Shown here: positions 25,973-35,500 of the stretch, piece by piece
How the letters are laid out: every line of letters begins with the position of its first letter
Numbering within the stretch: the first letter of the stretch is position 1
DNA from: Sphingomonas sp.
GTDB taxonomy: Bacteria; Pseudomonadota; Alphaproteobacteria; Sphingomonadales; Sphingomonadaceae
Reading direction: 5' to 3'
Length of the DNA stretch: 64,000 nucleotides
Assembly: GCF_003248515.1 (NCBI RefSeq)
Contig: NZ_QFOB01000011.1
Coordinates: 69,470-133,469, forward strand
The notes under the pieces: model-generated
What the model saw: the letters and a program-made list of their open reading frames with translations, nothing else
Told to the model about the DNA's origin: nothing
Databases searched by the model: none
Position numbers and translations under genes: made by a program

Positions 25973-28453
25973 TCAGTATCGATAGGCGGCCTGCAGGCCG
26001 ATCGTCCGGGGGCGGAAGGTCTGGCCGATATAGATCGGCTCGTTGATCGCGTAGGTGGTGCAGGCCGTGTTGCGGCAGGTGCCGCGGCCGCCCGTGATCT
26101 GCGACAATGTATCCCGCGAATTGAGGAGATTGTCGACGAACAGCGACAGTTCGAGCGGCCCTTGGATCGCGCCGATCCGGGCCGACGTATAGTGGGTCGC
26201 CTCCGCCCGATATTGTTCGGGGGCATAGGCCACCGTGCCGGGGCCGGTGGTGCGGTTATAGGCGCTCGCATACTGGAAATCGCCGCGGATATAGGCCTTC
26301 CACACGCTGTTCAGGGCGAATTCGTAATTGCCCGACAGGTTCACGTTCCAGGGCGCGATCGGCAGCGTATCGCCCTTGTTGACCAGCACGGATCGGGTCG
26401 CGCCCGCCACCTGCTCCGGCCCCAGGATCTGCCGCGTGTAGCGGGAGTCGGTATAGCTCGCCGCGACGGAGAGCGTCAGGCCGCGCATCGGGCGGAGCTG
26501 GATCTGAAGATCGCCGCCGTCGCTGGCCGCCTTGCCGGCGTTGAGCGTGAACTGCGCCGAGCAACCGGGGAAGGTGGCGAACAGCTGGGGCTGGTTCCAG
26601 TCGACGTGGAAGGCGCTTGCCTGCACGGAGGCCAGGCCGCCGAAGAGCCGCGATTTCGCGCCCGCTTCATAGCTCCAGACGGAGTCGGAGCCGTAGGTCG
26701 TCGGTGGATTGCCGCCGTAAAGCGCCAGGCCGGCCGCGCAGGTGGTCTGCGAGATGGTGGGGTTCACGCCACCGGGGCGGAAGCCCTTCGCTGCGCTGAC
26801 ATAGATCATGTCGTTGGGCGTGATCTGATAGTTGAGACCCGCCTTGGGCGTAACCGGCGTGCTCTTCTGCTTGCCGGCCGAAAGGCCGCCGTTGGTGAGT
26901 GTGGGCGTGGTGAAGCCCGCCAGCGCTCCATAATAGGTTTGATCATATTCGAATGTGTTGCGTGACACGCGCACGCCGGCCGTGAGCTTCAAGCGATCGG
27001 TGATGCGATAATAAAGCTCGCCAAAGCCCGCATATTCCTCGTCGGTGAGCGTCTGGTAGCGGACCGAGGCGAGATTCCCCGGCAGGAGCGGCGCACGATA
27101 GACGCCCGTCGTATCCAGCCCGCGCAGCACCATCGCGAGCTGATCGAGATTCTCGTAAATCTCGGACGAACTCTTGATCCTGGAATGCTGGTAATAGACG
27201 CCGCCGACGAAGCTCAGCGGGGCATTGGGCGAGCCGATCGTGAAGCGCAGCTCCTGCGAGAAGCTGTCGCGCTTGTTCCGGAAATCGATCGTGCGGCGGA
27301 AGTTCTGGAGTTCCGATACGAAGCCGATGCCGCCCTGCAGATTGCGCGCCTCGCCGTTGAAGCCCGCCTCGTCCACGGCGCCGCTCGTCTTGTCGTGGAT
27401 GTAGGAAGTGATCGATTTTACCGAGACGATGCCGGCATTATAATCGAGCGCGAGGCTTGGCAGGTAGATCTGCGTCGTGCGCGGCGATGTGAAGGGATTG
27501 CCCGAGGTGAACGGGCCGAACTGCGTATAGGGGCCATAAGTGTGCGCCGCATAGCTGTATCCCGGCACCGTGGCCGTCGCCGCCCGCGAGAAGGCGGTCG
27601 TCGTCGACTGATCCACCTTCTGCCAATAGGTGTCGACGTCATCCGAATGATCGTATGAATAATAGAAGGACGGCGTGGCCGAGAGATTTTCGGTGATCTG
27701 GGCCTTCAGCGCAGCGCGCGCGGTGCGCTGCTTGCTGCTGTTGGCGTTGCTCTTGTATTTTACGTTCGGGTTCCAGACATCGATATGATCGATATAGCCG
27801 CCCTGATTGCGGCCCCAGACGCTGACGCGGAAGCCCAATTTGTCCGTCACGATCGGGCCGCCGACGGCACCGCCAATCTCCCCGCTCGGGCCGCCACCAT
27901 CGGTGAAGGACAGTTCCGAGCGGGCATAGCCGCTGTAGGTGGTGAGGCTGGGGGCCGGCGTGATGAAGCGCACGGCGCCACCTTCTGACGATCCACCGTA
28001 AAGCGTGCCCTGCGGGCCGCGCAGCACTTCGACCCGCTCCAGATCGAAAAGCTGCGGGATCGGGCTGCCATTGCCGGAAAAGGACAAGGCATTGCGCTTC
28101 TGGAGCGCGACATCGTCGAGATAGATGCCGGTGGTGGGCGAACCGGCGACCGAATAGATGCCGCGTATCGCGATCTGGGGCGCTGAATCCGCGCCGGTGC
28201 GCTGGATGGTCAGCGCGGGCACCGTGCGCGCGATATCCGAGATATTCTTCACACCCTGCTGATCGAGCGTTTTCTGCGTCACCGCCGTGATGCTGATCGG
28301 CACGCGCGAGATGGTGTTGCTCTGCTTGGTCGCGGTCACGACGATCTCGCCCTGGGCCGTATCCGGCGCGTTCGTCTGGGCGCTCGCCATTCCGACCAGC
28401 AATGTCGTCGCGATCGCGACGGAAGAATAAAGCCCAACACGGATCGTCTTCAT
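25973..28453 (-). CDS. TonB-dependent receptor
   Basis: This 826 aa outer-membrane receptor has a signal peptide (LLVGMASAQT), a plug domain (IVVTATKQSNTISRVPISIT, then VEVLRGPQGTLYG at about residues 140-152) and a large barrel ending in the aromatic AAYRY. It leads the minus-strand cluster and is divergent from a LysR-type regulator. In sphingomonads, receptors of this type are often linked to aromatic or plant compounds rather than siderophores; import of the cluster's substrate is inferred from position only. Confidence 0.92.
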   Translation of the reverse strand: MKTIRVGLYSSVAIATTLLVGMASAQTNAPDTAQGEIVVTATKQSNTISRVPISITAVTQKTLDQQGVKNISDIARTVPALTIQRTGADSAPQIAIRGIYSVAGSPTTGIYLDDVALQKRNALSFSGNGSPIPQLFDLERVEVLRGPQGTLYGGSSEGGAVRFITPAPSLTTYSGYARSELSFTDGGGPSGEIGGAVGGPIVTDKLGFRVSVWGRNQGGYIDHIDVWNPNVKYKSNANSSKQRTARAALKAQITENLSATPSFYYSYDHSDDVDTYWQKVDQSTTTAFSRAATATVPGYSYAAHTYGPYTQFGPFTSGNPFTSPRTTQIYLPSLALDYNAGIVSVKSITSYIHDKTSGAVDEAGFNGEARNLQGGIGFVSELQNFRRTIDFRNKRDSFSQELRFTIGSPNAPLSFVGGVYYQHSRIKSSSEIYENLDQLAMVLRGLDTTGVYRAPLLPGNLASVRYQTLTDEEYAGFGELYYRITDRLKLTAGVRVSRNTFEYDQTYYGALAGFTTPTLTNGGLSAGKQKSTPVTPKAGLNYQITPNDMIYVSAAKGFRPGGVNPTISQTTCAAGLALYGGNPPTTYGSDSVWSYEAGAKSRLFGGLASVQASAFHVDWNQPQLFATFPGCSAQFTLNAGKAASDGGDLQIQLRPMRGLTLSVAASYTDSRYTRQILGPEQVAGATRSVLVNKGDTLPIAPWNVNLSGNYEFALNSVWKAYIRGDFQYASAYNRTTGPGTVAYAPEQYRAEATHYTSARIGAIQGPLELSLFVDNLLNSRDTLSQITGGRGTCRNTACTTYAINEPIYIGQTFRPRTIGLQAAYRY

Positions 28454-28582
28454 GATGTCCCCTTTTGGATGGCTGTTCCGCTCTGCGCCCGCGATCGTGC
28501 CGTGTTCGGATCGATCGTCCTTTTTCTGTCATGAAGCTGCAGCGCAGGCGGCCGCGCGAACAGACGGAATGATGTCCATCCC

Positions 28583-28597
28583 ATAAGTTTTTGCTAT
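28583..28597. promoter_or_regulatory. Possible LysR-type T-N11-A box
   Basis: ATA-N9-TAT at 28583-28597 fits the loose T-N11-A pattern recognised by LysR regulators. It lies in the 147-base divergent gap between the TonB receptor and the LysR gene, next to the regulator's start. The pattern is degenerate, so a chance match is possible. Confidence 0.3.
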
Positions 28598-28600
28598 AGC

Positions 28601-29836
28601 GTGTCGGCAATGCTCTCCGTTTTCGGTCTCAATCTGCGGCATCTCAGCGTCGCGCTGGCCGTTCGGGAATGCGGCAGCATCAGCGCCGCCTCGCAATCCG
28701 TGAACCTCTCCCAGCCCGCCATCACCCAGGCTCTGGCCAAGCTGGAGCAGGAATCCGGACATGTCCTGTTCGTGCGCCATGCGCGCGGCGTGGTGCCGAC
28801 GGAAGAGGGCGATCTCTTCCTCACCCGCGCGGAGGCGGCGATCGGCCTGATACGGGAGGCGGTGAGCCATATACGCCGGGCCGCGCGCCTTCCCCCGATC
28901 CTGCGGGTGGAGCGGATCGTGACGATGACCCAGCTGCGGGCGCTGGCCGAAGTGGAGCGGGCCGGCAGCTATTCCCTCGCGGGGCGCCGGCTCGGCCTGT
29001 CGCAGCCGTCGCTGCATCGCGCGGCCAGCGAGAGCGAACTGGTACTGGGAATGCCGCTGCTGGCGTTGCAGGGCAGGACGGTCCACGCGACGACGGCGGG
29101 CGAGCGACTCGTCCGCGCGATCCGCCTCGCCGCCGCGGAATTGCAGGCGGGGATCGATGATCTGCAGGCGCTCACCCGGGCGGGCGCCGGCCTGATCCGG
29201 ATCGGCACGCTCTCGCTGCCGGCGGCCAGCCTGCTGCCCACGGCCCTCGCGCGCTTCGGCCGCTCGCATCCCGAGGCGAGCGTGACGATCATGCAGGGCA
29301 ATTATGAGGAACTGCTCGCGGCCCTGCGCGACGGCGATATCGATCTGCTGCTCGGCGCGCTTCGCGATCCTGTCCCGGTCAATGATGTGAAGCAGCAGCC
29401 ATTGTTCGTGGATGATCTTTCCATCGCCTGCGCCGCCTCTCATCCGCTTGCCGGTTCCATCATGCCGGATCGCCGCGAACTGGCGCGCTACCCCTGGGTC
29501 ATCAGCGAGCGGGGCGCGCCGATGCGCGCAAGCTTCGAGGCGCTGTTCCAGGGGGCGCCCGATCGCCCGACGACCTGCGTGGAGGCTGCGTCCATATTGA
29601 TGGCGCGTGCCTTGCTGCTCGAGGATAACTGGCTGTCGCTGATGTCGCACGATCATTTTCGGATCGAGCAGCAGGCGGGGCTGCTCGCGACGGTCGGCCC
29701 GCCGCTGCCGGCCTCCCATTTGAACATGGGCGTCACCACGCGGACGGACTGGCGGCCGACGACGACGCAGGCCGCCATGCTGGCGGCATTGCGGGATGTC
29801 GCGGCGGAGCGGGGCGGGCGGATTCGCCCGGGATGA
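28601..29836 (+). CDS. LysR-type regulator with two tandem winged-helix domains
   Basis: At 411 aa this regulator is about 100 residues longer than a normal LysR protein. The extra length is a second DNA-binding domain. The first spans about residues 10-70 (SISAASQSVNLSQPAITQAL) and the second about 108-170 (YSLAGRRLGLSQPSLHRAA), each with the LysR turn motif LSQP. The effector domain follows from about 197 (LIRIGTLSLPAAS). Starts GTG 28601 and ATG 28610 both keep everything. It is divergent from the TonB receptor and is the probable regulator of the aromatic cluster. The doubling is in one continuous frame, so it is not a frameshift artefact. Confidence 0.9.
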   Translation: MSAMLSVFGLNLRHLSVALAVRECGSISAASQSVNLSQPAITQALAKLEQESGHVLFVRHARGVVPTEEGDLFLTRAEAAIGLIREAVSHIRRAARLPPILRVERIVTMTQLRALAEVERAGSYSLAGRRLGLSQPSLHRAASESELVLGMPLLALQGRTVHATTAGERLVRAIRLAAAELQAGIDDLQALTRAGAGLIRIGTLSLPAASLLPTALARFGRSHPEASVTIMQGNYEELLAALRDGDIDLLLGALRDPVPVNDVKQQPLFVDDLSIACAASHPLAGSIMPDRRELARYPWVISERGAPMRASFEALFQGAPDRPTTCVEAASILMARALLLEDNWLSLMSHDHFRIEQQAGLLATVGPPLPASHLNMGVTTRTDWRPTTTQAAMLAALRDVAAERGGRIRPG

Positions 29837-30011
29837 ATGGTGTTCGATTCAGTCGACAAGGCATTGAAACGGATCATATCGTCTGATCGTGGCGGCATGC
29901 ATGATCGGCGGCGGGCGGCGGAATATGGCCTGCTCCGCAACGCCATACGGCCTCGCCCGCTACGCCGCGATCCTTGTCGCCGGCCGGGCGACGTGAAAGA
30001 CAGGCAATGCC

Positions 30012-31610
30012 ATGCTGAACCGCCGCGACACGATCCTTACCGCCCTTGGCGCTACGCTGGCCGGCGCTGGAGCCCGGGCCGGGACCGTAGATGTCGCGCC
30101 GAAATCACCAGCGGGAAATGGACCCGGCTGGCGACGCGGCCATGACAATCAGCGGATCGCGGATCTCGGCGACGGTCGCTTCCTCAACCCGATCTTTCCC
30201 GGCGATCATCCCGATCCCTCCATCCTGAAGGATGGGGCGGATTATTACATGACCTTCTCCACCTTCGATGCCTATCCGGGGCTCGTCATCTGGCATTCGC
30301 AGGATCTGGTGAACTGGCAGCCGGTGACGGCGGCGCTGACGAAGCCGATCGGATCGGTATGGGCTCCGGAACTCTGCAAGCATGCGAGCCGCTATTTCAT
30401 CTACATCCCTACCAAGGCGCCGACGACCAACTGGGTGATCTGGGCGGACCGGATCGAGGGGCCGTGGAGCGATCCGGTCGATCTGGGGCTGCACGATCAT
30501 ATCGATCCGGGCCATGCCGTGGGCGAGGATGGCTCGCGCTGGCTTTTCCTGTCCGGCGGCGATCGCGTGCGGCTGGCGGAGGACGGTCTTTCGACGATCG
30601 GAAAGACCGAGCATGTCTATGATCCCTGGCATTATCCGGAGGACTGGGACGTCGAGGGCTTTTCTCCGGAAGGGCCGAAGATCACCCGGCACGGGGATTT
30701 CTTCTATCTGGTCACGGCGGTGGGCGGCACGGCGGGGCCGCCCACGGGGCACATGGTGATCGCGGCGCGCGCGCGCTCGATCCACGGGCCATGGGAAAAT
30801 CATCCCGGCAATCCGATCGTGCGGACGACCGACCGCGCCGAAAACTGGTGGTCGCGCGGGCATGCGACGCTCGTCGAAGGGCCGGATGGCGGCTGGTGGT
30901 CGGTCTATCACGGCTATGAGAATGGCTTCTGGACGCTGGGGCGGCAGACCCTTCTCGATCCGGTCGAATGGACGCCGGATGGCTGGTTCCGGATGAAGGG
31001 AGGCGATCTGTCCCAGCCGATCGCCAAGCCACGCGGCGGGCGGCCGCAGCCGCACGGGCAGCCGCTTTCGGACGATTTCCGGGCGCTCGCGATCGGCACC
31101 AGATGGAATTTCTTCAAGCCCGGGCCGGAAGAAACGAAGAGACTCTCCGTCCGGGATGGCGAGTTGACGCTGCGGGCGCGGGGCAGGGCTCCTGCCGATT
31201 CATCGCCGCTGCTGCTGATCGCGGGCGATCGCTCCTATCGTTTCGAATGCGATATCGCGATCGATCCCGGTGTCACGGCGGGGCTCATCCTCTTCTATGA
31301 CGAGGCGCTCTATTGCGGCCTCGGCTTCGATCAGACGCGCTTCGTGACGCATCAATATGGTATCGAGCGGGCGCGGCCCGCCAATCCGCACGGCCGCAGG
31401 CTGCGGATGCGGGTCACCAATCGCGAGCACATCATTTCTTTCCACACCTCCGGAGACGGCGGACGGACCTGGAAGAGGTTCGATCGCGGCATGGAGGTTT
31501 CGGGCTATCACCACAATGTGCGCGGTGGCTTCCTCATGCTGCGGCCGGGCCTCTACGCGGCGGGCGAGGGCGCGGCGCGTTTCGGCAATTTCCACTTCGA
31601 GGCGCTCTGA
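30012..31610 (+). CDS. Secreted glycoside hydrolase, family 43
   Basis: The 532 aa protein begins with a Tat-like signal (LNRRDTILTALGATLAGAGARA). It has a five-bladed GH43 catalytic domain (about residues 55-340) with the base Asp in GDHPDPSILKD, a later VWAPELCK and the acid in DVEGFSPEGPK. A beta-sandwich module follows (about 355-530). Such enzymes remove xylose or arabinose from plant polysaccharides. No other carbohydrate genes are adjacent, so it stands alone. The 175 bases before it show no gene. Confidence 0.88.
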   Translation: MLNRRDTILTALGATLAGAGARAGTVDVAPKSPAGNGPGWRRGHDNQRIADLGDGRFLNPIFPGDHPDPSILKDGADYYMTFSTFDAYPGLVIWHSQDLVNWQPVTAALTKPIGSVWAPELCKHASRYFIYIPTKAPTTNWVIWADRIEGPWSDPVDLGLHDHIDPGHAVGEDGSRWLFLSGGDRVRLAEDGLSTIGKTEHVYDPWHYPEDWDVEGFSPEGPKITRHGDFFYLVTAVGGTAGPPTGHMVIAARARSIHGPWENHPGNPIVRTTDRAENWWSRGHATLVEGPDGGWWSVYHGYENGFWTLGRQTLLDPVEWTPDGWFRMKGGDLSQPIAKPRGGRPQPHGQPLSDDFRALAIGTRWNFFKPGPEETKRLSVRDGELTLRARGRAPADSSPLLLIAGDRSYRFECDIAIDPGVTAGLILFYDEALYCGLGFDQTRFVTHQYGIERARPANPHGRRLRMRVTNREHIISFHTSGDGGRTWKRFDRGMEVSGYHHNVRGGFLMLRPGLYAAGEGAARFGNFHFEAL

Positions 31611-31625
31611 GCGGGACTGCCCCGA

Positions 31626-32705
31626 TCAATGCCTGGCCGGTTGCGCGGGCGGCGGCGAGGGCGTGAGCGTGAAGGTGAACTGATTGCGCTCCCGTCCGCG
31701 CGAGACGGTCATCTCGATCGGATCGTTGCCGCCCAGCACGCGGGCGAGTTCGGACGAGCTGGATATGGGCGCGCGTGCGGCGGACAGGATCACGTCGCCG
31801 ATCTGCAGGCCGGCGGCTTCCGCGATCGATCCCTTGGCGACGAGCACGATCACCGCGCCCCGCCCGCGATCGGCGCCGAGCCGCGCCGCGAGGACCGGCG
31901 AGAGATCCTCCGCGATGATGCCGAAGGCGGCCGGCGAAACGCTTCCGGTGCGCATCAGGCGGCTGACGACGACGGTGATGAGATCCGCAGGCAGGAAGCG
32001 ATCGCGCCGCCCGCCTTCGCCGATGCTGGGCTGTGCCAGTGCCACCACGCGACCGTCCGGCGAGAGGAACGGGGTGCCGTCGGGCGGCGGCTCGCCGGTG
32101 CCGTGGACGCGCAGATAATAATCCTGCGTGGCGCCATCCGTGGCGAAATCACTCGCGACGATCGCCTGTTCGACGATGCAGCCGGTGCCGTTGGGCGAGG
32201 AAAGGGTGAAGCCCCACGCGCCGGGCGGCGCCAGATCGGGATCCGCCAGCGAGAGCGACGGAAGATCCTCGCCTTCAACCTTCACCAGCGAGATGCCGGT
32301 GAGCGGATCATGTGCCTCCAGCTTCGCCTTCAACTTGCGCCCGTCCAGCCAGGCATCGAATTCCATGTCGGCGGGCATGGCGGCGCTCGTCACCACCTCG
32401 CCATCGCCGCTGATGAGCACGCCCTGCGGCGCCGGGCCATCGATGCCGGGGATGCGCAGCGATACGATCGCCGGGCAGGCCGTCGCCGCATTGTCCGGCA
32501 ACTGCTCCAGCGGCGAAACGCGCTTCACGACTTCGCGGATCGGCGTCGTCACGCGCTGCTCGACCGTTTTCACGGGCTGCCACAATTTCGCGCCGGCCAC
32601 GATGCCGGCGACGATGAGCCCGACAATGCCGAGGCCCTGGGCGATGCGCGCGCGCCAGCGCGGGCGGCGCATGTTCAGCGCATCGGGCTCGCCGGGCTCA
32701 GTCAC
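31626..32705 (-). CDS. Membrane-anchored inactive HtrA-like protein with PDZ domain
   Basis: This 359 aa protein has one N-terminal membrane helix (IAQGLGIVGLIVAGIVAGA), a trypsin-like domain and a C-terminal PDZ domain (about residues 250-345; GAVIVLVAKGSIAEAAGLQIGDVIL). The protease centre looks lost: the usual His segment reads VVTSAAMPAD and the usual GNSGGP segment reads PPDGTPFLSPDG. It is therefore probably a scaffold. A GTG at 32705 overlaps the stop of the ClC gene by 8 bases; an ATG at 32672 is the alternative start. Pairing with the ClC channel suggests it binds or tunes that channel, but this is inference. Confidence 0.78.
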   Translation of the reverse strand: MTEPGEPDALNMRRPRWRARIAQGLGIVGLIVAGIVAGAKLWQPVKTVEQRVTTPIREVVKRVSPLEQLPDNAATACPAIVSLRIPGIDGPAPQGVLISGDGEVVTSAAMPADMEFDAWLDGRKLKAKLEAHDPLTGISLVKVEGEDLPSLSLADPDLAPPGAWGFTLSSPNGTGCIVEQAIVASDFATDGATQDYYLRVHGTGEPPPDGTPFLSPDGRVVALAQPSIGEGGRRDRFLPADLITVVVSRLMRTGSVSPAAFGIIAEDLSPVLAARLGADRGRGAVIVLVAKGSIAEAAGLQIGDVILSAARAPISSSSELARVLGGNDPIEMTVSRGRERNQFTFTLTPSPPPAQPARH

Positions 32706-34449
32706 CGAACAATTCCTTCTGCGCCTTCTCAATCTCTTCGGTGTAGCGGCGGCGGACATATTTCTCGGTCACGACGCCGAGCAGGTGGCCATCGCGATCG
32801 ACCACGGCGAGTTCGTCGACCTCCTTCTCCTCGAACAGGCGCATGATCGCGGAAACATCCCGATCGGCGGTCAACGTCGCATCCTGCAATTGCGCGATGC
32901 CGGAGACGGGCTCGTCTTCCTTATGATCGGTGGCGAAGGCGGTGCTGACGCGGATGATGCCGGCATAGGCACCCGTTTCGTCGGTCGCGGTGACGACGCG
33001 CACCGAGCCGAGCGGAAAGCGCCGCCGGAATTCGGCGAAGCTGGCGGTTTCCTCGATCGTCGGCGTATCACGCCGCATCATGCGGCCGGCGGTGAGATTC
33101 CGGACCCAGCCGACATCGCGCGCGCTGCGGATCGTCTCCCCGCGCGTATGGAGGCGCCAGGTGGAGAAGGAGAAGCCGAACGTCTCGCGCACCAGCGTGC
33201 TGGCGCAGAGCGACGCGGTGATGGCGGTGCTGGTGAGCGCGAAATCGTGGGTCGCCTCCAGCACGAGCATCGACATGGTGATCGGGCCGCCGACGATGGC
33301 CACGGCGAGGGCCGCCATGCCGATCAACGCCGCATCATTGCCGTTCACCAGCGAGGCCCCGGGGATGAGATTGACAAGGCCGGCGAAGAGTTGCCCCGTG
33401 ATCGAGCCGATGAACAGCGATGCGAAGAACAGGCCGCCGCGAAAGCCGAAACCCAGCGAAATGACGGAGGCGGCGATCTTGAGCCCGAAGACGATCGCCA
33501 AGAAGCTCATGCTGACCTTCATCGTCAGATCGAGATGCAGTGCGCCGTGGCCGGCCGAGAGGGTCTGTGGCGTTATCAATGCGATCGGCACGAGCAGGAG
33601 CGCGCCCACGAATGGCCGGGCCAGATCGGGGATGGGCGAACGACGCACCATCGCCTCCATCACCGTGACGGCCTGCATGATGACGATGCCGACAAGCGCG
33701 CAGATCAGCCCGAGCGCGGCGTAGAGGAAATAATCCGAGGAAACGATCGGATCGGCCGTGGGCAGCACGATCAGATAGGCGGGCAGGCCGAGCGCCCGCA
33801 CCGTGACCGCCGCCGCCAGCGCGGCCGTGGCCACGGGCGCTATGGCGGCGGGCGTGTAGGCGCCGATCACGATCTCGAAAGCATAGAAGGCGCCGGTCAG
33901 TGGTGCGCCGAAGGCGGCGCCAACGCCCGCGCCCGCGCACGCGCCCACCAGGATCCGCAGATCGTTACGCCGCAGCCGCAGCCATTGCCCCACGACGGAG
34001 GCGACGCCCCCCGCCATCTGGGCATAGGCCGCCTCCAGCCCGACCGATGCGCCGGCGCCGTTCGAGACGAGCGTCTGCGCGGATACGGTCAGGCTGTCCC
34101 GCATCGGGATAACCCCGCCGTGCAGGGCATTGGCCTCCACAACGTCGATCGGGGCGCGGCGGCGGTTGCGCGCATAATAGATGAAGAGGCCAAGCGCGAT
34201 TCCCCCGACCGGCAGGGCGATCAGGCGGATCGGATCGATCGTGCTCTGCGCGCTCAGCCGATCGTCGCTGCCGATGCCGTAGAGGACGCGCTGCATCATG
34301 TGCGCGATGCCCGCCTGCGCCATCGTCATCAATCCGGCGCAACTGCCCAGCACCAGCGCGAGCGCGATGAGCGCGGCCTCGCTCGTCCGCAGACGGCGGC
34401 GCAATCCGGCGAGGATCGGCGCGACGATCCGAAGGCGGACCGACGTCAC
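32698..34449 (-). CDS. ClC-family chloride channel/transporter with CBS domains
   Basis: The 583 aa protein has a ClC membrane domain (about residues 20-430) and a C-terminal pair of CBS domains (about 445-575) likely to sense nucleotides. The selectivity regions appear as GAGASVGLEAAY, with Glu at the gating position, and GFGFRGGLFFASLF. The canonical GSGIP motif is altered to HGGVIP. It is coupled by overlap to the PDZ protein downstream. Whether it is a channel or an H+/Cl- exchanger cannot be told from sequence here. Confidence 0.88.
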   Translation of the reverse strand: MTSVRLRIVAPILAGLRRRLRTSEAALIALALVLGSCAGLMTMAQAGIAHMMQRVLYGIGSDDRLSAQSTIDPIRLIALPVGGIALGLFIYYARNRRRAPIDVVEANALHGGVIPMRDSLTVSAQTLVSNGAGASVGLEAAYAQMAGGVASVVGQWLRLRRNDLRILVGACAGAGVGAAFGAPLTGAFYAFEIVIGAYTPAAIAPVATAALAAAVTVRALGLPAYLIVLPTADPIVSSDYFLYAALGLICALVGIVIMQAVTVMEAMVRRSPIPDLARPFVGALLLVPIALITPQTLSAGHGALHLDLTMKVSMSFLAIVFGLKIAASVISLGFGFRGGLFFASLFIGSITGQLFAGLVNLIPGASLVNGNDAALIGMAALAVAIVGGPITMSMLVLEATHDFALTSTAITASLCASTLVRETFGFSFSTWRLHTRGETIRSARDVGWVRNLTAGRMMRRDTPTIEETASFAEFRRRFPLGSVRVVTATDETGAYAGIIRVSTAFATDHKEDEPVSGIAQLQDATLTADRDVSAIMRLFEEKEVDELAVVDRDGHLLGVVTEKYVRRRYTEEIEKAQKELFGD

Positions 34450-34623
34450 GTCAACAGCGCGGGGCGTCGCGCTGAAAGGGAAAGAGGCCGCCGGAGTGGC
34501 CGCAGCTTCAGCATTTCAGTCTCTTGCGCCAGCCGGCCGGCGGCTGCAACGCCTGACCGACGATTATGGCATGCGTCGCGTGCCCAAGGGCCCGGCGCCG
34601 GAGAGGGACACGGCCCCTGCGAT

Positions 34624-35415
34624 CTATTTCTTGCGCAGGCCGGTGAAGACGGATGGCCAGACGATCCGTGCCTCGCGTGCGCAGGCGGTTGCGTCGGGCT
34701 GCGGCTGGCTCCCGGCCAGTTCGCTTCGCGCGGCGGCGAGATCGCTCTGGAAGGCAGGTGTCGTCCGCACGAGGTCCATCGTCGCCGTGGCACCGACCCG
34801 GCCGGCTTCCACCGCGCTGGCATTGTGGACGCGGCAGACCAGCCGGCTTTCGCCATAGGAGCGCGCGCGGGTCAGGATCGGGGTCGCCCGCAGGGGGAGA
34901 ATCTCGGCGAGGATCAGGCCCGTCGTCCAGCCGCGCGTGGTGTGGCCGGACGGATAATCGAAGCTTTTTCCGATATCGGCGGGATCGGGCTCGCAAATCT
35001 GCCCCTTGTCGATCAGGAACGGCCGCAGGCGCTTGAACTTGTCCTTGGCGACGTTGTTCTCGCGCGCGGTATCGACGCCCGCGCGTGCCAGCAGGCGATA
35101 GGTGATCGGCTGCTTTTCAGGCGAAAGCGCGATGCCCGCCGCGCAGCTGAAATCGCGCATCACGTCGGCGGCGGATGAAGGAATATCCTTCTTCGCATAA
35201 TCCCAGCGATCGGATCCCACGCCGGGCTTCATCGCCTTGAAGACCTGACGATCGGTTTCGTAGCGTATATCGCCCTTGGTGGGCGCGGGCGGCAGGATCG
35301 CGGTGAGATCGATCTGGCCCGGGGCGAGATAGCCCTGCACACCGCTCTGGCCATTGGCTGCGGCAAACGCCACCCCCGATATCATCGCGAGCCCCAGGAT
35401 CGTCCGAATCCGCAT
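34624..35415 (-). CDS. Secreted class A acid phosphatase-like protein (PAP2 fold)
   Basis: The 263 aa protein has a signal peptide (GLAMISGVAFAAANGQ) and the PhoN/PhoC-type phosphatase signature: K-x6-RP in KDKFKRLRPF, PSGH in DYPSGHTTRG, and SR-x5-H in GESRLVCRVHNASAVEAG. The fourth element differs: class A phosphatases have Asp four residues after this His (HxxSD), but here the position is Ala (HNASA). The enzyme may be weak or altered in specificity. It faces away from the DUF484 gene at 35501 and stands alone. Confidence 0.85.
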   Translation of the reverse strand: MRIRTILGLAMISGVAFAAANGQSGVQGYLAPGQIDLTAILPPAPTKGDIRYETDRQVFKAMKPGVGSDRWDYAKKDIPSSAADVMRDFSCAAGIALSPEKQPITYRLLARAGVDTARENNVAKDKFKRLRPFLIDKGQICEPDPADIGKSFDYPSGHTTRGWTTGLILAEILPLRATPILTRARSYGESRLVCRVHNASAVEAGRVGATATMDLVRTTPAFQSDLAAARSELAGSQPQPDATACAREARIVWPSVFTGLRKK

Positions 35416-35500
35416 TGCGATCTCCTTCTGAGATCAGAAATATACATGCCACACGGCGGCGAAAGCCTTTCCTTAAGGTTCGGGGCGTAGAAGGAGCGGC

